Below are positions 1-7,862 of a stretch of 64,000 bases of DNA, piece after piece. The notes beneath the pieces were generated by a model that worked only from the letters and a program-made list of their open reading frames with translations, was not told the DNA's origin and made no database searches. The stretch lies in assembly GCA_036704825.1 (NCBI GenBank), contig JAUBSN010000011.1, positions 1 to 64,000 on the forward strand, given 5' to 3'. Source of the stretch: Microcoleus sp036704825 (GTDB lineage: Bacteria > Cyanobacteriota > Cyanobacteriia > Cyanobacteriales > Microcoleaceae). Both the position numbers and the translations under genes were made by a program. Numbering within the stretch: the stretch's first letter is position 1; each line of letters begins with the position of its first letter.

Positions 1-205
1 ATTCGCTCGAATAAGGTTTCATTTTTTTCGCTTATGTACTCAATACAGTGTATCATATATACATGGAATCTGCTGTATCAAATCCGGCCTTCATCGTCGG
101 GCGTAAAGTCGAATCAAGATGCCCGCAAATAATTCGCGAATTTTCATGTTTTTGACACCGAGTCAACAGTCAACAATGATTTCGGTTGTACCGGAATCGA
201 TATGA

Positions 206-2104
206 TTAATTTTTAAATAGTGGTTCTTGATAAAGCGGGACAGTAAAAGTAACGGTGGCTCCCAGCCCTTCTCCCATACTGTAAAAATTTACTGTACCCC
301 CCATTGCTTCTACCAGTTTTTGAGAAATAGCCAATCCCAAACCGGTGCCGCCGTATTGTCTGGTACGATCGCCATCCACCTGAAAAAACGACTCAAATAA
401 TTTATCCTGCTTGTCGAGAGAAACGCCAATGCCAGTATCAGCAACTCGGATTTTCACCATTCCGGGGAACTGCTGGTTGTGCAAAGTCACCTTTTTCTTA
501 ATAATCTCGGCACTAATGCGAATTCCCCCTTCCCCGGTAAATTTAATCGCATTGCCCGTGAGGTTCAAGATTACCTGAAGCAGGCGTTGGTAGTTGCCGT
601 ACACAATAATCTCGTCCTCCACAGGGGGTTTTTGGATTTGAAATTGCAATCGCTTTTGCTCGACTTGAACCCGCGTAAAATTCTCAACTTGTTGCAACAG
701 TTCACCGAGTTTGACTGGAGCGAGGTCTAACTCCATTTTGCCAGCTTCGATTTTAGCGACATCCAAAATATCGTTAATCACATTGAACAAATGTACTGCC
801 GATCGGTAAGCTTCTTCGATAAATTGGTGCGCTTCTTCGGGGTCATCTGCCATGCCGTCCATAAGCAGTTTTAGGAAGCCGAGGATGCCGTTGAGGGGGG
901 TGCGGAGTTCGTGAGAAGTATTAGCAAGAAATTGACTTTTAAGTTGGGAAAGAGCCACGGCTTCGGCGCGGGCTTGTTCTAATTCTTGGTAAAGTGTAGC
1001 GTGGGCGATCGCACTGCCGACTTGAGCGACTAACTCGCGGGCGAATTCGAGTTCGACAGGACTCCATTTCGGGGAACTGCCGCAGCGGTGCAAACATATC
1101 AGTGCATTGGGTTGGTCTTCATAGGAGGTAGCTGCTACGAGCACGGAATGGCGGTTGAAGGGATCGGCGGCGGGGGAGGCGTAATCGACTGCTACTGGTT
1201 TTAACGTAGCTAAGGTTTGAATCCACCCCGGCTGTTCGGCTGCGCGCAGTTCTAATCCCAGCATAGAAGAGTAAGCTTCTTGGCGGTACTCAGCTACTAC
1301 TTTAAAAGTTTTCGATTGGAGATTTTCGATTTGAGCGGGCGAAAGGGGTAGCGAAGGGTCGCTAGCTATGGACTGTTGTAATTCCCCAGCAGCGGTCGAA
1401 TTTTGCTGATTTTCCGAGGCAAGGAAGGAGGAGGTTTCGAGGTTTTCGCTGTCTTTTTTGTAGGAACAGATGATGCAGCGACTCGCGTTCAAAACTTGAC
1501 CCAAGCTGTTAACAGTTTGCTGCCAAATTGTGTTTAAATCGAGGGTTTTGTGCAGGTTTTGAGCGATTTGGGAGATGATTTTACGGTCGATTTCCGAGTA
1601 GGGAGGGAGCGATCGGCCGGGGATACGGCTCGCCGCTGGAAGCGACATTTGTTGGCGGGCGTCCCAGGGGGATGGCAAAGCTCGATAGAGCATGAATTCT
1701 GGGGAGTCGGGCCGTCTGTCTGTGGGTTTGTCAGACAGCAGCCTTCCCATAACTAAGACTTTTGCAGCTTTGCCGTTTGAGTCGATCGCGGGAGTGAGTG
1801 TCAAATCGAAGAGAAAATATTGTTCCCCGTGGCAAAATGGATAGCTGAACCTTTGCGGTACGAGGGTTTCGAGCGCCCGCCGCAAGATATCGAGATAAGG
1901 CGCAGGGGCAATGGGTTGCAGGGTTTCGCTGAGGGGGCGACCGACAATTTGTTCTGCGGTGAGGTTGTACTGCTCGGCTTTTTGCCAGTAAAAAGATAGA
2001 TATCGACCAGAGGCGTCTTGGGTAAATACTAATTCTGCCCCTAACTCTTGAAAAAAAACTGTAGAGGCGAGGCTCGATCGCCGAAAATCTGTGTTAGAGT
2101 CCAT
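206..2104 (-). CDS. PAS-GAF sensor histidine kinase
   Basis: A 632-residue soluble sensor kinase for two-component signalling. Residues about 1-120 look like a PAS domain and about 170-380 like a GAF domain. The HisKA box SHELRTPLNG carries the phospho-acceptor H398. The ATPase domain has an intact N box (NLTGNAIKFT), G1 (DTGIGV) and G2 (GGTGLGLAI), so it should be catalytically competent. No transmembrane helix or receiver domain is visible, and no response regulator gene lies next to it, so its partner is elsewhere. The bound ligand or chromophore cannot be read from the sequence. Confidence in the class is high; the signal is unknown. Confidence 0.93.
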   Translation of the reverse strand: MDSNTDFRRSSLASTVFFQELGAELVFTQDASGRYLSFYWQKAEQYNLTAEQIVGRPLSETLQPIAPAPYLDILRRALETLVPQRFSYPFCHGEQYFLFDLTLTPAIDSNGKAAKVLVMGRLLSDKPTDRRPDSPEFMLYRALPSPWDARQQMSLPAASRIPGRSLPPYSEIDRKIISQIAQNLHKTLDLNTIWQQTVNSLGQVLNASRCIICSYKKDSENLETSSFLASENQQNSTAAGELQQSIASDPSLPLSPAQIENLQSKTFKVVAEYRQEAYSSMLGLELRAAEQPGWIQTLATLKPVAVDYASPAADPFNRHSVLVAATSYEDQPNALICLHRCGSSPKWSPVELEFARELVAQVGSAIAHATLYQELEQARAEAVALSQLKSQFLANTSHELRTPLNGILGFLKLLMDGMADDPEEAHQFIEEAYRSAVHLFNVINDILDVAKIEAGKMELDLAPVKLGELLQQVENFTRVQVEQKRLQFQIQKPPVEDEIIVYGNYQRLLQVILNLTGNAIKFTGEGGIRISAEIIKKKVTLHNQQFPGMVKIRVADTGIGVSLDKQDKLFESFFQVDGDRTRQYGGTGLGLAISQKLVEAMGGTVNFYSMGEGLGATVTFTVPLYQEPLFKN

Positions 2105-2670
2105 CAGAGTAGGGGATGAAAGTAGTTCGGATTTTGGAGTCTTGAGTTTTTAATAAAGAACTCTAGACTCCCGCTTATTTGGGGCTTATACTGTTAATTT
2201 GTGAGTTACTAATCAATTAAAAAGTTGTTGTCTTTTTAATTTAAACATTAATCGCTCACAACTCACAATTTGCAAAAAAAATTAGATTTATAATATTGAC
2301 TTTTGAGTGAGTAATGAACTCATAAAATATCAATCATTTAATTCTCACTTCAACTCAAAAGTCAACACTCTTTGTTCTCAGCCGTTTTGGGTAATTTAAA
2401 GATAAAAATTAAGATTGAGAAATTAGGAATCTGCACCGATTAACTATCAAGTGTGAAAATTACGCCAAAATGTGAGGCTGCGAACAACTCGAGTCGGGGA
2501 ATGGATCGCGCATTTTTTCCCTCACCTAAAATAGTTCCGAGGTTGTGATTTAGCCGAGTTCACTCGCCCACTACCTGTAACTTTAGCCGCGAAATCTGCA
2601 GGAGTACGCGCGGGCGCTCTAAATTTCACAGCCCTGCAGATTTGCGCGCGCCGTCTCGGGCGAGAGCAAC
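2105..2670. other. Gene-free stretch, AT-rich
   Basis: About 565 bases between the kinase and the ribbon-helix-helix gene. No convincing reading frame or RNA gene is seen. The first half is AT-rich with scattered direct repeats of ACTCAAAAGTCAA type. The last 80 bases hold the inverted repeat listed separately. Confidence 0.5.
2588..2648. repeat. Inverted repeat forming a stem of about 14 bp
   Basis: The left arm CGCGAAATCTGCAGG (2588-2602) is mirrored by CCTGCAGATTTGCGCG (2633-2648) with a loop of about 30 bases. It lies 22 bases past the stop of the minus-strand ribbon-helix-helix gene, so it could end that transcript, but there is no T-run on either side. It could also be a protein-binding or mobile palindrome. 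Confidence 0.6.
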
Positions 2671-2898
2671 TCAGTCGTTCCATTCACCGCGGGGCGGGAC
2701 TGGAGGGTTGCGGCGCAAACTCAGAGCCAGCTCGTCTTCGCGGCGCTCACCTCTGAGCCACTGCTTGATAGCTGTTTCAATGACTTTACTGGGGTCATTT
2801 GTCAAGTGCTTAATTTGGTCTAGCAGTTCAGGATCGATATGGATGGACAGTTCGACTTTTTCTGAGGAACTGTGGGATGGTATTCTTGATTCGCTCAT
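2671..2898 (-). CDS. Ribbon-helix-helix (CopG/Arc-like) small protein
   Basis: A 75-residue protein. Residues about 14-50 (KVELSIHIDPELLDQIKHL, then a second helix ending in AIKQWL) fit the beta-strand plus two-helix pattern of ribbon-helix-helix DNA-binding proteins. Such proteins are usually antitoxins or small repressors. No toxin gene follows, so this is an orphan antitoxin or a stand-alone regulator. It lies divergent from lepA about 330 bases away. The C-terminal tail is proline-rich and probably disordered. Confidence 0.72.
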   Translation of the reverse strand: MSESRIPSHSSSEKVELSIHIDPELLDQIKHLTNDPSKVIETAIKQWLRGERREDELALSLRRNPPVPPRGEWND

Positions 2899-3045
2899 AG
2901 TTAAAAAATCCTAGTTTTAATTCTTAAGTTTCAATTCTTTTGATGACAACCAACTGGACTAGATATTTGCAGTCCCTGATTTGCACCCAACCTTTCCTCA
3001 ACCGCTTAACCGCTTTCTGTACAATGAGAGAGAGAAAAGTTTTTT

Positions 3046-3083
3046 CCTTTTGGGTGTCCGGCCTGGGTCGGACACTTGAAAGG
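3046..3083 (+). other. Hairpin in the region upstream of lepA
   Basis: GTGTCCG and CGGACAC pair perfectly over 7 bp around an 8-base loop (3054-3075). The stem can be extended outward by CCTTT/AAAGG after a small internal loop. It could be a leader structure of lepA or end upstream transcription. Overlapping short frames exist on both strands here, but neither looks like a protein. Confidence 0.4.
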
Positions 3084-3226
3084 GTAATAACTGACACTCT
3101 TGAGGTTTGCCTTAGTTGCGGTTTCATCTCAATCCCCAGTAAGAGGTTGAAGTAAGCACTCTACTCTTGCTTGTGTAATCATACAACAAAAAGAATCCTT
3201 TGCCGATTAGCTCTTAGATAAAAAAC

Positions 3227-5041
3227 ATGACTAACGTCCCTGTATCTCGCATTCGCAATTTTTCGATTATTGCTCACATCGACCACGGAAAATCCACCTT
3301 GGCCGATCGCCTGTTGCAGGCGACTGGGACTGTTCAGGCACGGGAGATGAAGGAGCAGTTTTTAGACAATATGGATCTCGAACGCGAACGCGGCATTACG
3401 ATCAAGCTGCAAGCGGCTCGGATGAATTACACTGCCAAGGACGGTCAGGAGTACGTGCTGAATCTGATCGACACTCCCGGACACGTGGACTTTTCTTACG
3501 AGGTGTCGCGATCGCTCGCTGCTTGCGAAGGGGCGCTGCTGGTGGTAGACGCATCTCAAGGCGTGGAAGCACAAACCCTGGCAAATGTCTACCTTGCCTT
3601 GGGAAACAATCTGGAAATTATTCCTGTTTTAAATAAAATTGACCTGCCGGGGGCAGAACCGGAACGGGTAAAAGGGGAAATTGAAGAAATTATCGGTCTC
3701 GACTGTAGCGGGGCGATTGAGGCTTCGGCTAAGGAAGGAATTGGTATAGATGAGATTTTGGAGTCGATCGTCGAATTGGTGCCGCCGCCGCAGGATACTG
3801 TTGACAAACCGCTGCGGGCGCTAATTTTTGACAGTTATTACGACCCTTATCGCGGGGTAATTGTGTATTTCCGGGTGATGGACGGAAGTGTCAAAAAGGG
3901 CGATCGAGTTTTGTTGATGATTTCGGGTAAGGAATATGTCATCGATGAATTGGGCATCCTTTCACCGACTCAAGTTCAAGTAGAGGAACTGCACGCGGGG
4001 GAAGTCGGTTATCTGGCCGCGGCAATTAAAGCCGTAGCTGATGCTCGCGTGGGCGATACGATTACTTTGGTCAAAAAGCCGGCACCGGAGCCTTGGCCGG
4101 GTTATACAGAAGCAAAACCGATGGTTTTTTGCGGCTTGTTCCCGATCGATGCTGACCAATTTCCCGATTTGCGGGAAGCTTTAGAAAAACTCAAACTCAA
4201 CGATGCGGCGCTTTCTTACGAACCGGAAACTTCGAGTGCGATGGGATTTGGTTTCCGCTGCGGTTTCTTGGGTTTGCTGCACATGGAAATTGTGCAAGAA
4301 AGACTGGAGAGAGAATACAATTTGAATTTGATTGTTACGGCTCCCTCTGTGGTTTATCAAGTCACAACAAATAAAGGGGAAGTGTTAACAATTGACAATC
4401 CCAGCCACTTGCCAGAGCCTCAGTATCGCGAGAAAATTGAGGAACCTTACGTGCGGGTAGAAATGCTGTCGCCGGAAAGTTATGTGGGGGCGCTGATGGA
4501 ACTGTCTCAAAGCCGGCGGGGCATTTTTATAGATATGAAGTATCTGAGTCAAGGCCGAACTACGCTGGTTTACGAGTTGCCTTTGGCGGAGGTGGTGACT
4601 GACTTTTTTGACCAGATGAAATCGCGATCGCGCGGTTATGCGAGCATGGAGTATCACATAATTGGCTACCGCGAAAATCCGTTGGTGAAAATGGACATTT
4701 TAATTAATGGCGATCCGGTTGATGCTTTGGCGATGATCGTACACCGCGATAAGGCTTACAATGTGGGCCGCGGATTGACGGAAAAACTCAAGGAGTTGAT
4801 TCCCCGCCATCAATTTAAGGTGCCGATTCAAGCAACAATTGGCGCGAAGGTGATTGCTTCGGAGCACATTCCGGCTTTGCGGAAAGATGTGTTGGCGAAG
4901 TGTTACGGCGGTGATATTTCGCGGAAGAAAAAGTTGCTGCAAAAGCAGGCGAAGGGTAAGAAGCGGATGAAGTCTGTGGGTACTGTGGATGTGCCGCAGG
5001 AGGCTTTTATGGCTGTGCTGAAGCTCGATCGAGATTCGTAA
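3227..5041 (+). CDS. lepA: Elongation factor 4 (LepA) GTPase
   Basis: Ribosome-associated translational GTPase that can back-translocate stalled or mistranslocated ribosomes. The 604-residue length is normal. G1 is AHIDHGKST near residue 16, the switch II region is DTPGH near 83, and NKID near 137 is G4. The C terminus has the LepA-specific domain ending in QAKGKKRMKSVGTVDVPQEA. The start is the first ATG of the frame and the protein begins TNVPVSRIRNFSIIAHIDHG, as is typical for cyanobacterial LepA. It is transcribed alone and followed by a set of hairpin repeats. Confidence 0.98.
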   Translation: MTNVPVSRIRNFSIIAHIDHGKSTLADRLLQATGTVQAREMKEQFLDNMDLERERGITIKLQAARMNYTAKDGQEYVLNLIDTPGHVDFSYEVSRSLAACEGALLVVDASQGVEAQTLANVYLALGNNLEIIPVLNKIDLPGAEPERVKGEIEEIIGLDCSGAIEASAKEGIGIDEILESIVELVPPPQDTVDKPLRALIFDSYYDPYRGVIVYFRVMDGSVKKGDRVLLMISGKEYVIDELGILSPTQVQVEELHAGEVGYLAAAIKAVADARVGDTITLVKKPAPEPWPGYTEAKPMVFCGLFPIDADQFPDLREALEKLKLNDAALSYEPETSSAMGFGFRCGFLGLLHMEIVQERLEREYNLNLIVTAPSVVYQVTTNKGEVLTIDNPSHLPEPQYREKIEEPYVRVEMLSPESYVGALMELSQSRRGIFIDMKYLSQGRTTLVYELPLAEVVTDFFDQMKSRSRGYASMEYHIIGYRENPLVKMDILINGDPVDALAMIVHRDKAYNVGRGLTEKLKELIPRHQFKVPIQATIGAKVIASEHIPALRKDVLAKCYGGDISRKKKLLQKQAKGKKRMKSVGTVDVPQEAFMAVLKLDRDS

Positions 5042-5060
5042 TCTGTGTGGTTTTTTGTCA

Positions 5061-5189
5061 GGAACAGGCAAGATGCCTGTTCCACAAAGAGTCTGTTTTT
5101 TTGTAGTTGTTTGCAGTCATCTAGAACAGGCAAGATGCCTGTTCCACAAAGAGTCAGTTTTATTGTGGGATGGGCATCTTGCCCGTCCC
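5061..5189. repeat. Three hairpin repeats downstream of lepA
   Basis: Two direct copies of a palindrome, GGAACAGGCA-AGA-TGCCTGTTCC (5061-5083) and the same core at 5124-5144, each followed by ACAAAGAGTC. A third, related palindrome (GGGATGGGCA-TCT-TGCCCGTCCC, 5167-5189) has the loop inverted. The stems are perfect or nearly so over 10 bp. They are dispersed intergenic palindromes and may also stop lepA transcription; the first is followed by a T-run at 5096-5102. Confidence 0.75.
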
Positions 5190-5287
5190 TGTGGAAGCCC
5201 AGAAATCTGGTTTTTTTAGGAAATACTTCGTTACACACCGTAAATTAGGTAAAAAACCCGGTTTCTTTGTCGGAGTGCGTCCAGGAA

Positions 5288-5318
5288 TGTTTAAATCCAG
5301 ATAAATATAAAGAGTTAG
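5288..5318 (+). pseudogene. Short fragment resembling the start of higA
   Basis: About 28 bases (TTTAAATCCAGATAAATA followed by AAAGAGTTA) match, with one or two differences, the first codons of the higA gene at 6203-6230. No further similarity continues. It looks like the leftover of a second higBA copy. The match is short, so chance cannot be fully excluded. Confidence 0.4.
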
Positions 5319-5335
5319 GGAAGTTAGATTAAGAG

Positions 5336-5394
5336 CGATTCCCTACGGGATAACTACGCTTCACGCACTTTTAGATATGAAGGGCGATCGCACT
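5336..5394. repeat. Palindromic element plus module-boundary repeat, copy A
   Basis: First half: the dispersed element CCCTACGGGATA..TACGCTTCACGC, also seen at 5821, 15341 and inside a gene at 60248. Second half (5365-5394): GCACTTTTAGATATGAAGGGCGATCGCACT, written here as GCACTTTTA then GAAGGGCGATCGCACT, the repeat that recurs between the small modules at 5801, 6745 and 7863. Confidence 0.65.
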
Positions 5395-5416
5395 GCGGCA
5401 TAATAAAGTTTAGTTT

Positions 5417-5527
5417 TCAGAGCGAGAATTTATCAAATAGAATTAGGAACAATATGACAGCGCAGCCAGACTGCTCGATAATGCGCCGATAAAGTTCTAA
5501 GATTTTTGTTAAAGTTAGATAGCGCAT
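5417..5527 (-). pseudogene. Doc/Fic-type toxin remnant (first 22 codons only)
   Basis: Its ATG overlaps the stop of the preceding antitoxin gene (TAATG), as in intact toxin-antitoxin operons. The first 22 residues (MRYLTLTKILELYRRIIEQS and on) match the usual N terminus of cyanobacterial death-on-curing (Doc) toxins. After that the frame turns into unrelated hydrophobic residues and stops at 36 codons. The Fic motif HPFxDGNKR and the rest of the domain are missing. The toxin is therefore inactive; the likely cause is a deletion just after codon 22. Confidence 0.65.
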
Positions 5528-5724
5528 TACGCGAGCTTTTGGTAAAGTTCAGCATTCTTTTTGAGGACGTATTCCATAGCATTCTGGAACGATGTTTCTG
5601 GTGGTGCGAGCAAGTTTTCAGCGCCGGCAAGCAGTAATGCTTCTAGGGAAACGCCGAGGATCTTGGCGGTTTCTTGGAGCTTGTGCAGGCGATCGTCTGG
5701 AATTGTGATGGTAATGGTTTGCAT
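5527..5724 (-). CDS. Antitoxin-like ribbon-helix-helix protein (partner of the Doc remnant)
   Basis: A 65-residue protein starting MQTITITIPDDRLHKLQETA. A beta strand followed by two helices fits a ribbon-helix-helix DNA-binding fold. The C-terminal part (NAMEYVLKKNAELYQKLA) is the usual toxin-binding tail of the antitoxin that precedes Doc-family toxins in cyanobacteria. An upstream extension of the frame to 5766 is possible, but the MQT start is what homologues use. With the toxin gone, this is an orphan antitoxin that may still repress its own promoter. Confidence 0.75.
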   Translation of the reverse strand: MQTITITIPDDRLHKLQETAKILGVSLEALLLAGAENLLAPPETSFQNAMEYVLKKNAELYQKLA

Positions 5725-5800
5725 TCTGTTTGTGGCTGTGACGATACTCTGAGTGTAGCACGTCAACTGTCTGAGCAGGAGTTAGGGTTTTTGAAAGAGC

Positions 5801-5853
5801 GCACTTTTGGAGCAAAAGGGCGATTCCCTACGGGATAGCTGCGCTTCACGCTC
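5801..5853. repeat. Module-boundary repeat, copy B, fused to the palindromic element
   Basis: GCACTTTTGGAGCAAAAGGG followed by CGAT is identical over 24 bases to copy D at 7869. It runs straight into CCCTACGGGATAGCTGCGCT (5826-5845), the dispersed palindromic element. It separates the Doc module from the HigBA module. Confidence 0.65.
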
Positions 5854-5910
5854 TTGACCAAAGAAATTGGTTGAGCTAAACTAAAACTTAGTTTAAATTT
5901 CTGATAGTAG

Positions 5911-6174
5911 ATGCACACAATCAGCTACAAACGGGTGCGTGAATACAGCGAAACTCATGCTGATTGCGGGGAAGCTTTGGATAACTGGTTTAAACTTGCT
6001 AGCAAGGCTAAATGGTCTAACTTAATTGAGGTACAATCTGTTTTTCTGAAAGCCGAAGCTGTTGGTGGGTTTACAGTTTTTAATATCAAAGGTAACAACT
6101 ATCGATTAATAGTTAGTATTGATTATGAGAGCCAATTAATTTATATCAAATATATTCTCACCCATGCTGAGTAA
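5911..6174 (+). pseudogene. higB: HigB-family mRNA interferase, cut near the C terminus
   Basis: RelE-superfamily toxin that cleaves mRNA on the ribosome. The frame gives 87 residues and has the family features FKLASKAKW, the FTVFNIKGNNYRLIVSIDYE strand block and IYIKYILTHAE. Family members continue with a Tyr-Asp-x-x-x-Trp tail. Here the codon after THAE is TAA (6172-6174), and the next codons still read DKEKWKN in the same frame up to 6210. A single base change (TAT or TAC to TAA) therefore removed about the last dozen residues, including the conserved lysines and tryptophan. The product may be inactive. higA follows directly. Confidence 0.8.
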
Positions 6175-6193
6175 GACAAGGAAAAATGGAAAA

Positions 6194-6597
6194 ATGACCC
6201 TTACTTTTAATCCAGATAAATACAAAGAGTTATTGTCTCAGTACCAGCCGAAAATAATTAGAACTGAAGCGGAGAATGAAAAGGCTCTGGCTATTGTGGA
6301 AGAGTTGATGCACCAGCGCGATCGCACACCTGAAGAAAATGAGTTATATGAATTGCTGATTGTATTGATTGAAAAATTTGAGCAGGAATATTACGCACCA
6401 TGAACTACAGCAACGCCTCATTCAATACTGCTGTTTTTGATGGAACAAAGAGAGTACAGCCTGCGGATTTGGTGGGAGTTATTGGAACTGAAAAAAGAGT
6501 GTCTGAAGTCGTTAATGGCGATCGAGATATTGGTGAAGAGCTGGCATTGATTCTGGGTAGTTTTTTTCATGTAGAGCCGAGTTTGTTTTGTAATTAA
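6194..6597 (+). pseudogene. higA: HigA antitoxin, broken by a stop and a frameshift
   Basis: The first frame (6194-6403) reads MTLTFNPDKYKELLSQYQ through EQEYYAP, the usual N-terminal half of cyanobacterial HigA. It ends at TGA (6401-6403), where relatives have glycine (GGA). Reading on past this TGA gives TTATPHSILLFLMEQR, again as in intact HigA. One base is then missing near 6452, and the sequence continues in the +1 frame as VQPADLVGVIGT..SEVVNGDRD.. to FFHVEPSLFCN (stop at 6597), which is the HTH DNA-binding half. Two independent lesions make this a clear pseudogene. The ATG at 6400 would give only a headless HTH domain. Confidence 0.85.
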
Positions 6598-6648
6598 GGG
6601 AAGTGAAATCATTTCGATTTAATTCAGAATTGTATGTGATGAAGTTCT

Positions 6649-6709
6649 GTAGGGGCGGGTTCACCAACAATATCTAACAAGTACCAACAATCTGAATAAA
6701 CCCGCCCTC
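6649..6709. repeat. Dispersed inverted-repeat element GTAGGGGCGGGTT, copy 1
   Basis: About 60 bases that open with GTAGGGGCGGGTTCACCAAC and close with AAACCCGCCC, so the ends are inverted repeats. The middle contains ACCAACAAT motifs. Related copies occur at 33947, 43886 and, diverged, at 59133. Confidence 0.75.
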
Positions 6710-6744
6710 ACTCACCCAACAGTAAATCGCAATCTACCTCTTTG

Positions 6745-6780
6745 TCGATCGCACTTTTGGATGTGAAGGGCGATCGCACT
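6745..6780. repeat. Module-boundary repeat, copy C
   Basis: CGATCGCACTTTTGGATGTG then AAGGGCGATCGCACT: two HIP1-type sites bracket ACTTTTGGA. It separates the HigBA remnant from the toxin/immunity pair and ends 3 bases before the immunity gene's stop codon. Confidence 0.65.
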
Positions 6781-6783
6781 TAA

Positions 6784-7332
6784 TTACGAGATAGCCGAAG
6801 CAGGAGCAATTTCGCGGAGTGGCATCAGGAATTCTTGCTTTTCTTCGAGGGTGATGTAGCCGCCATTTAGGGCCATTTCCATGAGTTGTTCGACAAATTC
6901 CTTTAACTCTGTTATGACTTGAGTTTTATTCAGTTCAAAATGTTGATTTCTGGATTTTAGGGTAAACTGGTTTGGAAATAAATATCCAAACTTTTTTAAA
7001 TTACAGCTAATTCGATCCTTGGCTAAGGGCTGTAATTCCAGAGTGATGCAAACACTTTCAACAAATTCTATGTTGATGGGTTTTCCTTGGGATAACTCAC
7101 TCAGTTTTTTGGGGAGTTCATCTTCTAGCAGCATACAGATATCGGGGTCTAAAAAAACGTTTAGTTTTTCTTCACCGATTTCTATTGAGACTAGACGGTC
7201 GCATTCAAAGCAAAATAGTTTCAGACCTAGTTCAAAATGCGAAAGTTCTCCTAATGTGTCATCTGGTGCGTCAGCATATTTTTCGCCATTAGGTTCTTCT
7301 AGGTGGATGGTAAAATTGCTATAGTTATTCAT
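6784..7332 (-). CDS. Putative immunity protein for the adjacent toxin-like gene
   Basis: A 182-residue acidic soluble protein of no family I can name. It is predicted to be mixed alpha/beta, has a Cys pair (FCFEC) near residue 40, and has no signal peptide. Its start overlaps the end of the toxin-like gene by 8 bases, so the two are translationally coupled. Small, acidic, poorly conserved genes directly after a polymorphic-toxin nuclease are typically immunity genes, and this rests on position and size only. The alternative is an unrelated hypothetical protein. Confidence 0.55.
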   Translation of the reverse strand: MNNYSNFTIHLEEPNGEKYADAPDDTLGELSHFELGLKLFCFECDRLVSIEIGEEKLNVFLDPDICMLLEDELPKKLSELSQGKPINIEFVESVCITLELQPLAKDRISCNLKKFGYLFPNQFTLKSRNQHFELNKTQVITELKEFVEQLMEMALNGGYITLEEKQEFLMPLREIAPASAIS

Positions 7333-7798
7333 TGGTATCGCTCCTATCTAATGAGGACAGCGTAGCATCATTGAGAACAGGATAAGCAGATTTGAATGTT
7401 CCATCTGGCTTCCTTTTAATAAAAGCATGGGTAACATTTTCAATTATTGTTCCATCTGGATAGTGAACTTTCCCAATAGAACGCTTGAAATTTATAATGT
7501 AACGACCGGGATATTTCGGTGTGACTTGTTCAGCTTTTACCCAGTCTTGAGCATTTAGCCACTGGCCTTGAGGCTGATTTTTGGATGCCGCCCTGCCTCT
7601 AAAATTAAGGGGTTTCAGTTTTGGGCCATGATGGCGATCGATATGATCGTAGGCTTTGATGGATTTTGGATTATGCCACTGAGGTTCTACTCCACTGCCT
7701 GTCCAGTCACAACCACTTCCTACTTCAATCGTTTGGTCTATTATATCCTGTTCTATAACTTCTGGAGTGTCTTCAGAAGTATCTGTCCCAGTATTCAA
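7325..7798 (-). CDS. Orphan polymorphic-toxin-like nuclease domain
   Basis: A 157-residue protein. The first 45 residues are acidic and probably disordered. The rest has a HIDRHHG block near residue 52, a GQW..QDWVKAEQ segment, basic beta-rich stretches (RYIINFKRSIGKVHYPDGT) and a C-terminal SAYPV. This order (His-rich start, lysine-rich middle, T/S-x-YP end) resembles nuclease toxins of the barnase/EndoU/colicin/RelE group found at the ends of contact-dependent and Rhs toxins. There is no secretion leader, so it would be an orphan toxin domain. It lies 130 bases downstream of the RTX gene on the same strand and overlaps the putative immunity gene. Family assignment is an inference. Confidence 0.55.
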   Translation of the reverse strand: MNTGTDTSEDTPEVIEQDIIDQTIEVGSGCDWTGSGVEPQWHNPKSIKAYDHIDRHHGPKLKPLNFRGRAASKNQPQGQWLNAQDWVKAEQVTPKYPGRYIINFKRSIGKVHYPDGTIIENVTHAFIKRKPDGTFKSAYPVLNDATLSSLDRSDTNE

Positions 7799-7862
7799 AA
7801 TAATTGGTTTACTCCTAAATGGTATTTGATTGATGATTATACCATTAACTAATTTTAGGAGG

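Noticed and set aside
2924..3155. Overlapping 67- and 71-codon frames on both strands upstream of lepA
   Set aside because: Neither has a ribosome-binding site or recognisable composition; a hairpin occupies the same bases.
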